Source: Microcaldota archaeon
GTDB lineage: Archaea; Micrarchaeota; Micrarchaeia; Anstonellales; Bilamarchaeaceae
Length of the DNA stretch: 39,839 nt
NCBI GenBank assembly: GCA_018812625.1
Contig: JAHJDH010000015.1
Coordinates: forward strand, 1 to 39,839
Direction of reading: 5' to 3'
A program made the translations under genes and the position numbers. Shown one piece after another: positions 23,096-31,874 of this stretch (position 1 is its first letter; the number at the start of each line of letters is the position of its first letter). Under the pieces are notes generated by a model. It searched no databases. It saw only the letters and a list, made by a program, of their open reading frames with translations, and was not told where the DNA came from.

Positions 23096-24271
23096 ATGCT
23101 GTATACTGACAAATACGCTCCAAAAAAAGTCGAAGACTATATTGGTAACAGAGAGAAGCTTGAACACATTAAACAGTGGATACTCCAGTACTTAACAGGA
23201 AAAAAAAGAAAACCTCTTCTTCTTTGGGGCCCACCAGGTGTTGGAAAAACAAGCATAGCATACGTACTCAAGAATCAATTTGACTTAGATCTCGTTGAGA
23301 TGAATGCCAGTGAACTTCGAAATAAAAAAAGAGTTGAGCGTATTCTTGGCGGTTCAGCCCTTGCCGAATCCTTGTTTGGCCGCGGTAAAATTATCCTGAT
23401 TGATGATGCTGATATTCTCGCTGGACGAAAGGACAGTGGAGGTTCTTCTGCAATAAGAAACTTTCTTCGTGATTCAAAGCATCCTGTTATTGTTACTGCT
23501 GGGGATATTTGGGATAAGAAATTTACGCCAATCAGATCTGAATGCGAGCCTATAGAACTAAAACGCATCAATAAAATTTCACTAAAAAATTATCTTCTTA
23601 CAATTGTTAAATCTGAGAATCTTAATATTTCTCCAGAAAAAATCGAAGAGATTGCTGATGGAGCTGAAGGAGATGTTCGAGCCGCACTCAATGATTTACA
23701 ATCCATGCGCTCCAGCTCAAGAAACAAAGAAATGGATATCTTCAAAGCTGTGAGGGGGATATTCAAAGCACGTACCTATAACGAGGCTAAGGAAGCAATT
23801 TCCGGAGATATAGATTATGAAATTCTAAAGCTTTGGATAGATGAAAACATTCCACTAGAATACGATGATCCAAATGATCTATCTGCAGCTTATGACTCTC
23901 TTTCCAAAGCAGATATGTTTGATGGAAGAATCCGAAGAACTCATTGGAAGCTTCTCAAATATTCTATTGATCTTTCAACTGCAGGAGTTGCACTTGCAAA
24001 AGAGAAGGTGTATCATAAATTTACGAAGTATGCATTTCCTGGTTATCTTAGAAATATGGCAAGGACTGTTCAAAAGCGTGCAATGCTCAAATCAATTGGG
24101 AAGAAACTTGGTGTGAAACTTCATGTAAGTAGTAAACTTGCAAGAGATTATCTCCCAATATTCAAAGAACTTGGAAAAAAGTATCCTCAAGATATGATGG
24201 ATTTCTACTCTCTTGAGGAGGATGAGCTTGCCTTTATTCTTGAGACGAGTGTAAGCAAGATAAAAAAATAA
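23096..24271 (+). CDS. rfcL: Replication factor C large subunit
   Basis: A 391-residue AAA+ protein of the clamp loader. YTDKYAPKKVEDYIGN is the RFC box, Walker A is GPPGVGKTS (45-53), Walker B is ILIDDAD, and the sensor region contains the VRAALNDLQ typical of RfcL. With the small subunit it loads PCNA on primed DNA. Many archaeal large subunits are 450-500 residues and end in a PCNA-binding PIP box. This one ends FILETSVSKIKK with no such motif, so it is short. The start overlaps nothing and follows xpd by one base. It ends two bases from the convergent Hef-like gene. Confidence 0.95.
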   Translation: MLYTDKYAPKKVEDYIGNREKLEHIKQWILQYLTGKKRKPLLLWGPPGVGKTSIAYVLKNQFDLDLVEMNASELRNKKRVERILGGSALAESLFGRGKIILIDDADILAGRKDSGGSSAIRNFLRDSKHPVIVTAGDIWDKKFTPIRSECEPIELKRINKISLKNYLLTIVKSENLNISPEKIEEIADGAEGDVRAALNDLQSMRSSSRNKEMDIFKAVRGIFKARTYNEAKEAISGDIDYEILKLWIDENIPLEYDDPNDLSAAYDSLSKADMFDGRIRRTHWKLLKYSIDLSTAGVALAKEKVYHKFTKYAFPGYLRNMARTVQKRAMLKSIGKKLGVKLHVSSKLARDYLPIFKELGKKYPQDMMDFYSLEEDELAFILETSVSKIKK

Positions 24272-24272
24272 A

Positions 24273-25775
24273 CTAGTTAAAATCGCTCATTTTAGTCTGC
24301 CCGCTTAATTCCTTTTTCATTTTTTTAACTTTCTTACCTGCCCTTCTCATTCCACTAATTGGAGTTTCTGATTTTTGCATTCCAGTCAGAATGCTTTTCA
24401 TTCTTTTTTCCTTATTCTGCGAGGCATAATAGTAAAATTCATCTCTGGTTCCTCTTGTCATAAGAACAATAACTTCCCCTTCTTTGAGCCTTGCTGCTCT
24501 TCCCCTTCTTTGTATGCTTCTAATTTCACTTGGAACCGGTTCATAGAATATTACTGCATCAACTGCCGGAATATCCAGGCCCTCCTCCCCTATCATACTC
24601 GCAACAAGAACATCGAATTTTCCTTCCCTGAATTCTGCAATTGTCTGCTCCTGAATCTTTCTTGTTACTCCATCTTTCTTTCCAACAAATTGCTTTGCAC
24701 TTATTCCTTTTTCGTTGAGGACTTTTTCAATTCTTGAAATTTGAGCCCGGTATTGGACAAAAACAATCATTTTCTTTCCATCCAGTTCATTGATTTTTTT
24801 TATCAGAATTGGCATTTTTGGATGATCCTCATCCTTTGAACAAAGCCTTTTTATGTTTGCAAATGTTGGTTCTCTAATTAGAAGCGCAGCTGATTTGCTT
24901 GTTTTTCCTTCTATTTTTTCAATATATCCTCTTATCGGATAAATCCCCTGAGTTTCAAGCAATTCACTCATGTGAAGAACATGAAGAAGAACAGAATATT
25001 GCACCATTGCAGGGAATTTGATGCTATGCCTTGATTCAAGAATTCTTTTTCGAAGTTCCATGAATTTTCCCTTATGTTTAATTGGAGGCGGATAGCCCAT
25101 TGCAGCAAGTCTTTTTGCATATTTGCTAGATAATGAATCAAGTTCTTTTTTTATCAGTTTGAAATGGGGTGATAGGGCAACCTGAACCCACGTAACCGTG
25201 CTTTTTTGAACATATGGCTCGACGTCTGGATCATCTTGGCTTCTTATTTCAACATTTTCTATTTTGAGGGCTTTCATAACTTTTTTTATTCTGTCCATCC
25301 TTCCTCCCGGGGATGCGGTAAGCCCAACAAATAATGTTTTTTTATCATCTAAAACTTCTGCAATATTCGTGTATGCATAATCTCCAATTGCCCTATGGCA
25401 TTCATCAAAAATAACTAATGAAAAATCAGGCTTCAATACTTTTTTTTCAATGTCATTTCGAATTGTTTGGGGAGTACTTACTATCACATCTGTGTTGTAC
25501 ATATCTTTTCTTTTTGCCGGAGTTATCTCTCCAGTAATTAGGGCAACTTGCACCGCGTCCAGCTCAAGAATTTCCATTATTGAGTTTTGGTGCTGCTTTG
25601 CAAGTGGCTTTGTTGGTGTTAAAACAAGGCATCGCCCTTCTTTTATTTTATCTTTGATCAGCATCACTGCAATAAGCGTTTTCCCAAGGCCAGTTGGCAG
25701 TACAACTAGAGTGTTGCCTTTTTCCTTTACTGAATCATAGATTGCCTGCTGGTATTCTCGTGGAGTGATCTTCAC
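24273..25775 (-). CDS. hef: Hef/FANCM-like DEAH-type helicase lacking the nuclease domain
   Basis: A 500-residue SF2 helicase resembling the helicase half of archaeal Hef. Walker A is LPTGLGKT (26-33), motif II is DECH (124-127), motif III is GLTASPGG, and the C-terminal motifs are VLVASMIGEEGLDIP and QRRGRAARL. The FANCM-type insert occupies roughly residues 200-300. Full-length Hef continues into an XPF-type nuclease and HhH domain. This protein stops at QTKMSDFN, a partial PIP-box-like tail that could bind PCNA. It would act at stalled forks. The GTG at 25775 is the only start that keeps the Q-motif ITPREYQQ. Confidence 0.9.
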   Translation of the reverse strand: MKITPREYQQAIYDSVKEKGNTLVVLPTGLGKTLIAVMLIKDKIKEGRCLVLTPTKPLAKQHQNSIMEILELDAVQVALITGEITPAKRKDMYNTDVIVSTPQTIRNDIEKKVLKPDFSLVIFDECHRAIGDYAYTNIAEVLDDKKTLFVGLTASPGGRMDRIKKVMKALKIENVEIRSQDDPDVEPYVQKSTVTWVQVALSPHFKLIKKELDSLSSKYAKRLAAMGYPPPIKHKGKFMELRKRILESRHSIKFPAMVQYSVLLHVLHMSELLETQGIYPIRGYIEKIEGKTSKSAALLIREPTFANIKRLCSKDEDHPKMPILIKKINELDGKKMIVFVQYRAQISRIEKVLNEKGISAKQFVGKKDGVTRKIQEQTIAEFREGKFDVLVASMIGEEGLDIPAVDAVIFYEPVPSEIRSIQRRGRAARLKEGEVIVLMTRGTRDEFYYYASQNKEKRMKSILTGMQKSETPISGMRRAGKKVKKMKKELSGQTKMSDFN

Positions 25776-25804
25776 ACACTTATATCAGATGATTTAGATT
25801 AAAA

Positions 25805-26664
25805 TCATTCCAGTTCATTGTATGCTTCTGAGATATCAACATTTTCAATATCCTGCTCAACCATGGGTTTATCCTTAATCTGAGGCAGAGTTGATTCATA
25901 TGTTGGTTTTTCAACCTTGTAGAACACACCAATTGGAACCTTTTCAAAGTTGGTTTCTTCGTCTTCGGCTGCGTTCTTGAGAGCTGCCCACTTGTCAGTT
26001 ACATCATTGTTCTCAAGTTTGTATACTCTCTTCTGGAACCATGGGTATGTGTTGATTTTGTTGAAGGTCACACAAGGCTGGAATACATCTACAAATGCAA
26101 ATCCTTTGTGCTCTATTGCCTGCTTGAACAATTCCTTTAGGTGCACTGGATCGCCCACATATCCTCTTGCAACAAAAGTAGCGCCGCCATTAATTGCAAC
26201 TGTGAGCGGTTTAAATGGCTCTTCAACAACCCCCCACGGAGTGGTCTTGGTTTTTGCTCCAAGCATTGTAGTTGGAGATGCCTGACCAGTTGTCAATCCA
26301 TATATTTGATTATTGTGCACTATGTATGTCAAGTTGTAATTTCTTCTCATGATGTGGATAAAATGCTGAACTCCAATTCCATATCCATCACCATCTCCTC
26401 CAACTGATACTACATCTAGGTTGTGATTTGAAAGCTTGATTGCAGAAGCAACAGGAAGCCCTCTTCCATGGATGCTCTCAAAACCATAAGTATCTACATA
26501 ATGCGGCAACTTACTAGAACATCCAATTCCTGATACAACTACTGTTTCGTGTTGCTTGAGCTCTAAATCTGCCATTGCTCCTTTGAGTGCTGCAATTAGT
26601 CCAAAATTTCCGCAACCAGGACACCATTGAATCTTTTCTTTTACATCAAAATCTTTTGAATCCA
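25805..26664 (-). CDS. korB: 2-oxoacid:ferredoxin oxidoreductase, beta subunit
   Basis: A 286-residue thiamine-diphosphate-binding subunit. Cluster ligands are visible in WCPGCG, GIGCSSK and FQPCVTFN. The TPP/metal motif GGDGDGYGIGVQHF is followed by VHNNQIYGLTTGQ. With the alpha/gamma subunit it oxidises a 2-oxoacid with CoA and ferredoxin, or runs in reverse. Sequence does not settle whether pyruvate or 2-oxoglutarate is the substrate, so the symbol is by convention. GGTGAT stands exactly 4 nt before the ATG at 26664 and overlaps the alpha gene's stop region, so the two are coupled. A GTG at 26674 is part of that motif. Confidence 0.93.
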
Positions 26665-26674
26665 TAATTATCAC

Positions 26675-28483
26675 CTATAATCCGTGCCTCTGAGGATTGT
26701 AGTATTCAAGATCCTCTTTTTCACAGATTCTAATTTCTGCATCTCCTTTGAATTTTGCCTTTGCAAGTTTTTCTATCTGTTCTGTGATCTGCTCAGCAAA
26801 GAACTGTCTTCCATCATATTTCAGGATTAAGAAATCTGGTTTAACATCACAATACTCCTTGAGCATTCCGGTAAACTGCCCAGTTGAATTATTTTCAATC
26901 ATAACTGTTTTGTTGCAGCTACCAACTAGTTTGCTTATTTTATCCTTATCAAGAGGATAAAGATAGCAGAAGTGCATAGCATTTGCCTTTATTCCTTTTT
27001 CCTCTAGCATAGCAAGTGCATCTAGCGCTGGCAATTTATGGGATCCCCAGCACATAATAGTAACATCTGCACTTTTTGGTCCATAAATTTTTGGTGCTGG
27101 AAGTTCCTTCAAAAGCCCCTTGATTTTTGCGGCTCTTTTATCAACTTGTTTTGTTCTCATAATGAAACTTTCACTGCTAAAGCCGCTTTCATCATGTTCA
27201 TATGAAGTTCCTACATGCATGCCATTAGGTGTTCCCGGAAATACTCTTGGTGAAACCCCATCTTTTGATAATGCATATCTTTTGTATCTTGTATTTGGCT
27301 CAAGTTTTGGTAATTTATCGACTATTTTTCCCCTTTCGATCTTTACTTTGCTCTCATCAAATCTCTCGCAGGAAAAGAATGTTTCTCCGAGGAATTTATC
27401 TGAAATAATTATTACTGGCAACTGGTATTTCTCTGCCCAGTTGAATGATTCTGCTCCAAGCTGGAATGATTCTTCAACATCTCCAGGAGCAAGGATTACT
27501 CTGAGGAAATCTCCTTGGGAAGCATGAAGTGCAAATCGGAGGTCTGCCTGTTCTGTCCATGTTGGCATTCCAGTGCTTGGTCCAACTCTTTGAACAAGAG
27601 CAGCTACTATTGGTGCTTCTGCAAGCGCAGCCATGCCAAGGGCTTCAACCATTAATGCAAATCCTCCACCTGAGGTTCCTGTCATGGATCTAAGTCCAGC
27701 AAATGAGGCTCCAACAGTATAATTCATTGCTGCAATTTCATCTTCGGTTTGTTTTACCAAGATGTTGAACTTTCTCTCATGAGCAAAAAGATAGTGCAGA
27801 ATTGAAGAAGCCGGGGTCATTGGGTATGCAGAGTAAAATTTCATTCCACCCTTGACTGCTCCAAGTGCCACAGCTTCATTTCCGGCAATTAGGATTTTTC
27901 TCTTTTCTGAAATTGGCTTTAGCCTATGTGGAAATTCTCCACTTTGAGAAATTATGTACTCATAGCCTTCTTTTGCTGCTGCAATATTTTTTTCAACAAT
28001 TTCTGCTCCTTTTCTTCCAAATTCGTCTCCAATTACTCCTGCGAGCATTTCAAATGGATAATTGACCAGAGCAAGTGCAGTTGCAAGTGCAACTGTGTTT
28101 TTCATTTTAACATTTCCATTTGCCTTTTCAATCAATTCCATTAGAGGAACTGGTATGGTTCTTACTCCTTTTGGTATTTTGAATTCACTGATATCAAGAG
28201 CACTGTCATAGATAATTATCCCCTCTTTCTCAACAGTATCTTTGTGGTAAAATACTGCATCTTTATTCAGTGCAATTACAGCATGGCATCTTTGCCTTGG
28301 AGACCGAAGATCCTTGTCGCTAACAGCAACTTCAACAACATTGTGTCCTCCTCGAACAAGAGATGGATATTCTGGATATCCAACAACATTATAGCCGCCT
28401 CTGGTGAAGCATTTGGCCATCATTCTTCCCGTAACCATTACACCGGCACCTGCTTGTCCAGCGATTTTACAAATAAAGTCCAT
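26675..28483 (-). CDS. korA: 2-oxoacid:ferredoxin oxidoreductase, fused gamma-alpha subunit
   Basis: A 602-residue fusion. Residues 1 to about 185 are the gamma domain, beginning MDFICKIAGQAGAGVM, with RGGHNVVEV. From about 200 the alpha domain starts with GNEAVALGAVKGGMKFYSAYPMTP, and the GPSTGMPTWTEQADL motif that binds the thiamine pyrimidine region follows. The domain order gamma-alpha and separate beta is the two-subunit archaeal form. The enzyme works with the beta subunit encoded directly downstream. A GTGA motif lies a few bases before the ATG at 28483. A GTG at 28492 is in frame. Confidence 0.94.
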   Translation of the reverse strand: MDFICKIAGQAGAGVMVTGRMMAKCFTRGGYNVVGYPEYPSLVRGGHNVVEVAVSDKDLRSPRQRCHAVIALNKDAVFYHKDTVEKEGIIIYDSALDISEFKIPKGVRTIPVPLMELIEKANGNVKMKNTVALATALALVNYPFEMLAGVIGDEFGRKGAEIVEKNIAAAKEGYEYIISQSGEFPHRLKPISEKRKILIAGNEAVALGAVKGGMKFYSAYPMTPASSILHYLFAHERKFNILVKQTEDEIAAMNYTVGASFAGLRSMTGTSGGGFALMVEALGMAALAEAPIVAALVQRVGPSTGMPTWTEQADLRFALHASQGDFLRVILAPGDVEESFQLGAESFNWAEKYQLPVIIISDKFLGETFFSCERFDESKVKIERGKIVDKLPKLEPNTRYKRYALSKDGVSPRVFPGTPNGMHVGTSYEHDESGFSSESFIMRTKQVDKRAAKIKGLLKELPAPKIYGPKSADVTIMCWGSHKLPALDALAMLEEKGIKANAMHFCYLYPLDKDKISKLVGSCNKTVMIENNSTGQFTGMLKEYCDVKPDFLILKYDGRQFFAEQITEQIEKLAKAKFKGDAEIRICEKEDLEYYNPQRHGL

Positions 28484-28611
28484 AAAATTCACGTCTAATT
28501 TCTATACCATCTTACAAATTCCTAATATAAAATTATCGAATTGGTCTTTGGCAATAGTCGATGTTTATCTGCAGATACATTTTTATACTAACTGCAACGA
28601 TATTGGTTGAT

Positions 28612-28851
28612 ATGGAAAAAAGAAATCCAATCAGATTAGCGCGTTCTCCAAAGCCTAAGAAAAAAAGATTATCTCGAGCAGAGCGAAAAGCAAAGCTTGA
28701 AGCAGCTCAAAAAAATGCATCATCATTATTTGGACAGGATTCTCTTGAAGCTTCTTCGCCACCGCAAAATTCTCAACCATCCCAAGAGTCTCAAAAACCT
28801 GAGGAAACTGATGCTACAAAACCAGAAGAATCAGTTCCTGAGGAAAAATAG
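28612..28851 (+). CDS. Small basic N-terminal, acidic C-terminal protein
   Basis: A 79-residue protein with a very basic first half (RLARSPKPKKKRLSRAERKAK) and a low-complexity Ser/Pro/Glu second half (ESQKPEETDATKPEESVPEE). It looks disordered. No family is recognised. A TTTTTATAC box centred about 28584 lies 28 bp before the ATG at 28612, supporting a leaderless start. The in-frame start at 28561 would lie upstream of that box. It is divergent from korA and its stop abuts the convergent metallopeptidase gene with no gap. Confidence 0.65.
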   Translation: MEKRNPIRLARSPKPKKKRLSRAERKAKLEAAQKNASSLFGQDSLEASSPPQNSQPSQESQKPEETDATKPEESVPEEK

Positions 28852-30426
28852 TTATTGCAGCATATCCTTTGGTTTCATCCCAGTATCTTCAAGAAGTTTT
28901 TTTATTCTAAGTTGCCATGGAACTTCCAATCCAGAATAACAATATTCGTGCAGTATTCGTGCCGTATCATTGTGCATCATTGTTCCTTCTCCAACTGCTG
29001 CAAGACTGCTCATAACTGCACTTACAACACCATAGCCAAGTGCATATTCTATTCTTGCTCCTGGCTGCAATACAAGTCGCTCGTCCGAAGCCCAAGCACC
29101 TGCTAAAGTTTCATCAGGAATTCCAGGAACTCTTCCTGAGATTGAGTGCTGCTCTACTAATTTCAGATATATTTTGTCTATTGCTCCTTCTGGATTTCTA
29201 TATAGTTCCATCTCCAGCAGTCCTCCAACAACAAATTCTCTCATTCGCGTTGCATCAAGGAATCTGGACATTAAAACTACATTATCCAGTTCAGCTTCTT
29301 GCGCGCCACTCATCTCATGAAGTACATATGGGTCTGCAAGAAGTGTTTCTACTACCATTGCCATTCCCTCTCTAAAGGCTTCAGTATCTGTTTTGAAGAA
29401 GTCTGGGCCATTGTTCCTATCAAGTCCATCATAATGAAGGACATGGCCTCCTTCATGGAAAACTGCTGCTGTAAATGCTCTTGGATTGCTGCTATTAAAA
29501 GGATTTACAAGTGCCAGGTATTCTGGGTTTCCTTTTGCAAGTCGCAGTGCTCCTTCTCCAAGTTCATTTGCAGGATCTGCACTTACTTCCAGAACATGCG
29601 GGCTGTTTCCAAAATTGGTTACATCGAAATATTTACTAAAACCGGAAAGATATAGGACATGTTTGAAAAGCGAAAGTGACATATCTCCGCTTGGGAAAAC
29701 ATTCCAAAATTCCATTCTGCTGTAAAATTGATTAACTGCAAGAATGTCATTTAGCGGATTGATTTCTGGTATTCCAAACGCTTCCTTGATATTATCTAAA
29801 AATCCTCGAATATTTGAAGTTGAATATAGCAGCCCTTCAAATCTTGATTTTGCTATAACATCAACCATATCATTTCGAAGCATAATCACTTCTGCAAAAG
29901 ATTTGACATCAAGCCCAAGTTCTGCTCCATATTCTCTTGATTTTTGGTTAATCAATCTAACAAGATCAAGAACTTTTCCTCGAAGCCGTGTTGACTGCTC
30001 CAAATACTCCAGATATATTGCCTTGGATACTGGTCCATATTCTGTTTGCCATCTTGAAACTATCTCTTCCTTTGTCATCTCCACTCCGGCAAATTCATAT
30101 CTAAATGCAGCAAATTCCTTTGCAGTCTGTTCTTTTGCCTCATTAACTTCAGGGTCTCGCATAACTGCATTGTAAAGAGCTTCACTGAGGCGAAGTTCAA
30201 TTTCTCTTTTTTCTTTTGGGTCTGCACTTTGCATGGCTGATTTTAATGTTTTATAATAGTCTTCTGATCTTTGAAGTGCTGCAAGCTCTTCGCTTACTTT
30301 TTTCAAATCTGCATCTCCAGGTCCTTGCCCATGCCAATTCCCCCAGATCATTTTTCCCCTACTAGTAGTAAGTTCTGCTTCTTTTCTGTCAAATCTCTCG
30401 AGTTTTTTCCTAGTTAATCTATCCAT
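28852..30426 (-). CDS. Zinc metallopeptidase-like protein (gluzincin, M3/M32-like)
   Basis: A 524-residue, helix-rich soluble protein. The zinc signature FHEGGHVLH (His324, Glu325, His328) is followed by an acidic segment, TEAFREGMAMVVE, that supplies the probable third ligand (Glu349 or Glu353). The HEGGH form and the long helical N-terminus resemble oligopeptidases of the M3 and M32 type, but the match is loose and I could not place it in one family. It has no signal peptide, so it is probably cytoplasmic. The GAGGC motif 8 nt before the ATG resembles the one before the methionine aminopeptidase gene. Confidence 0.75.
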   Translation of the reverse strand: MDRLTRKKLERFDRKEAELTTSRGKMIWGNWHGQGPGDADLKKVSEELAALQRSEDYYKTLKSAMQSADPKEKREIELRLSEALYNAVMRDPEVNEAKEQTAKEFAAFRYEFAGVEMTKEEIVSRWQTEYGPVSKAIYLEYLEQSTRLRGKVLDLVRLINQKSREYGAELGLDVKSFAEVIMLRNDMVDVIAKSRFEGLLYSTSNIRGFLDNIKEAFGIPEINPLNDILAVNQFYSRMEFWNVFPSGDMSLSLFKHVLYLSGFSKYFDVTNFGNSPHVLEVSADPANELGEGALRLAKGNPEYLALVNPFNSSNPRAFTAAVFHEGGHVLHYDGLDRNNGPDFFKTDTEAFREGMAMVVETLLADPYVLHEMSGAQEAELDNVVLMSRFLDATRMREFVVGGLLEMELYRNPEGAIDKIYLKLVEQHSISGRVPGIPDETLAGAWASDERLVLQPGARIEYALGYGVVSAVMSSLAAVGEGTMMHNDTARILHEYCYSGLEVPWQLRIKKLLEDTGMKPKDMLQ

Positions 30427-30561
30427 TTATATTGCCTCAGAAATAGTAACTATGTCTACAAACATTTTTAACTCTGATTTACCACGTTCAGCCCTGACAT
30501 TTGGCATTAAAACTAGAAAAATTGCGGTTATTATTATATCTTTATAAGAAGCAGTAATATC

Positions 30562-30885
30562 ATGGTCAAGCTGGTTCCTAAAAGCGAGAATATCAAGAAG
30601 AAACTTGATGAAATAGAAGCAGAAATGAAACATCTTGGTATGTGGAGCAAAACTCCTCCGCATAAAGAAGCCTTTGAGGATATGGGAGCATTTGGAATGA
30701 AAACAATGTCCTTTGACCAGTGGCTCCAGTTTGTTTTCGTGCCTAATGTTAGAAAACTTTTGAAGACAGATGGCCCGTGGCCTGATAAAAGTGAGGTTGG
30801 AATCATGGCTGTCCGTGAATTTGATGGTAATCCAGAATTAGGCAATCTGGTTGCGCTTCTTACTGAGTTTGATATGCTTTTCTAA
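30562..30885 (+). CDS. DUF446 (YqcC-like) protein
   Basis: A 107-residue helical protein of the YqcC/DUF446 type. The order of an N-terminal helix (LDEIEAEMKHLGMW), a PP-containing link, FEDMGAFGMKTMSFDQWLQFVFVPN and a final GNLVALLTEFDMLF corresponds well to bacterial YqcC, where the D/E-WLQ-x-V-F-x-P segment is the family core. Its function is unknown. In bacteria it often lies beside the tRNA pseudouridine synthase TruC, which is not present here. Its occurrence in an archaeal context suggests transfer. The start follows AT-rich boxes at 30531-30547. Confidence 0.75.
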   Translation: MVKLVPKSENIKKKLDEIEAEMKHLGMWSKTPPHKEAFEDMGAFGMKTMSFDQWLQFVFVPNVRKLLKTDGPWPDKSEVGIMAVREFDGNPELGNLVALLTEFDMLF

Positions 30886-30926
30886 TTTGAGACTAGAGAA
30901 TCTCATAAAACAGTAGAATTAGAAAT

Positions 30927-31026
30927 CGGGCCCGGAGGGATTCGAACCCCCAGCCTAGCGGTATCTCCAGCAATCAGGAGATGGCTTCCGAAGCCGCTCG
31001 CTATATCCAGGTTAAGCCACGAGCCC
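30927..31026 (-). tRNA. tRNA-Arg (anticodon TCG) with a 25-nt intron at 37/38
   Basis: The gene reads GGGCTCG (acceptor), TG, the D-arm GCTT...TAGC with GG, then the anticodon stem AGCGG/CCGCT, T-arm GGGGG-TTCGAAT-CCCTC, acceptor CGGGCCC and discriminator G73, as in other archaeal tRNA-Arg. The loop CTTCGG ends exon 1 with anticodon TCG (30989-30991 on the plus strand). A strict bulge-helix-bulge exists: CTTC pairs with GGAG (one G-U), bulges GG|A and AT|A. This excises 30963-30987, the canonical 37/38 site. The mature length is 75 nt. No CCA is encoded. Confidence 0.93.
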
Positions 31027-31115
31027 AGTTAGCTAATCTTTATTCCATTATTTTTAATAGATATCTTAAAACTTGCACAGCAAATACATTTAAATAAAGT
31101 TATAATCTATATATA

Positions 31116-31871
31116 ATGATGGTTCAACAGCTCCAGCTAGGAAGCAGGCATATTTTTCCAAAAGGCTCTAAACCTGAAATAAAAATACGAAGAAAGCACC
31201 GAGCATTTCAATTCCGGAAAGACGAGCGTCTGCTGATTTCTAAAATAGCCCGACAAGAGAGGCAAACAGAACTTGGAGATGGAGTTAAGCTATCTGCCCA
31301 TAATATCGAGATTGTTCAGCCATCTGAAGTAGTTATTGATGTGACAGACCTCATGTGGAGTGAATTACTCGGAATCCAAGCAGCAAATAGTGGCAATTCC
31401 AAAGAGGAAGTCAAAGCAAGAGAATCTGCTCTGGTATTGATATCAAGGAACTTCATAATAAGCCAGGATGGGTATGTACTAATTTCACATAAAAGAGAGT
31501 ATACTACCCCTTTGAACGGATTCGTTGATTCTGAAGATATGGTGGGGAATGTGGATTCTGATCTTATTACAACTACTGTACTCAAAGAGCTGGATGAAGA
31601 GTATGCCATTCAGGGAGAAGAAAATATGGTTACTATGCACTCAGTAGAAGCGATTTCACGTCGTTTGAGTGCTGTTTTCGTACTTGGTTCTGTCTCATTA
31701 CCACTTGATTTTGAGGAAATCATGCAATCACAAAAAAATGCAAAGGATGCCTGGGAAAACCAATTTATTCATGGCATCGAACATACTGCGCATGCACTAG
31801 GAAAAGCAGCAGAAAGATTTGGAGAGCCCTTCAAAGGCAGACTTGAAGCATATATTTCAAGGACATTCTAG
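31116..31871 (+). CDS. Divergent Nudix-like protein
   Basis: A 251-residue protein. The mid-region has a Nudix-like strand LISRNFIISQDGYVLISHKR followed by a Gly (PLNGFVDSED) and, after an insertion, TVLKELDEEYAI, which resembles the REL-x-EE part of the Nudix box with Lys for Arg. The spacing between Gly and the EE pair is longer than the canonical box, so activity is uncertain. An AT box (TTTAAATAA, 31089-31097) lies 25 bp before ATGATG at 31116, so the start is leaderless at either ATG. The N-terminal 70 residues are basic and unrecognised. Confidence 0.6.
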   Translation: MMVQQLQLGSRHIFPKGSKPEIKIRRKHRAFQFRKDERLLISKIARQERQTELGDGVKLSAHNIEIVQPSEVVIDVTDLMWSELLGIQAANSGNSKEEVKARESALVLISRNFIISQDGYVLISHKREYTTPLNGFVDSEDMVGNVDSDLITTTVLKELDEEYAIQGEENMVTMHSVEAISRRLSAVFVLGSVSLPLDFEEIMQSQKNAKDAWENQFIHGIEHTAHALGKAAERFGEPFKGRLEAYISRTF

Positions 31872-31874
31872 AAC

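Noticed and set aside
29744-30175. 143-codon open frame on the plus strand opposite the metallopeptidase
   Set aside because: It is serine-rich shadow coding of a strong minus-strand gene, with no promoter or ribosome site.
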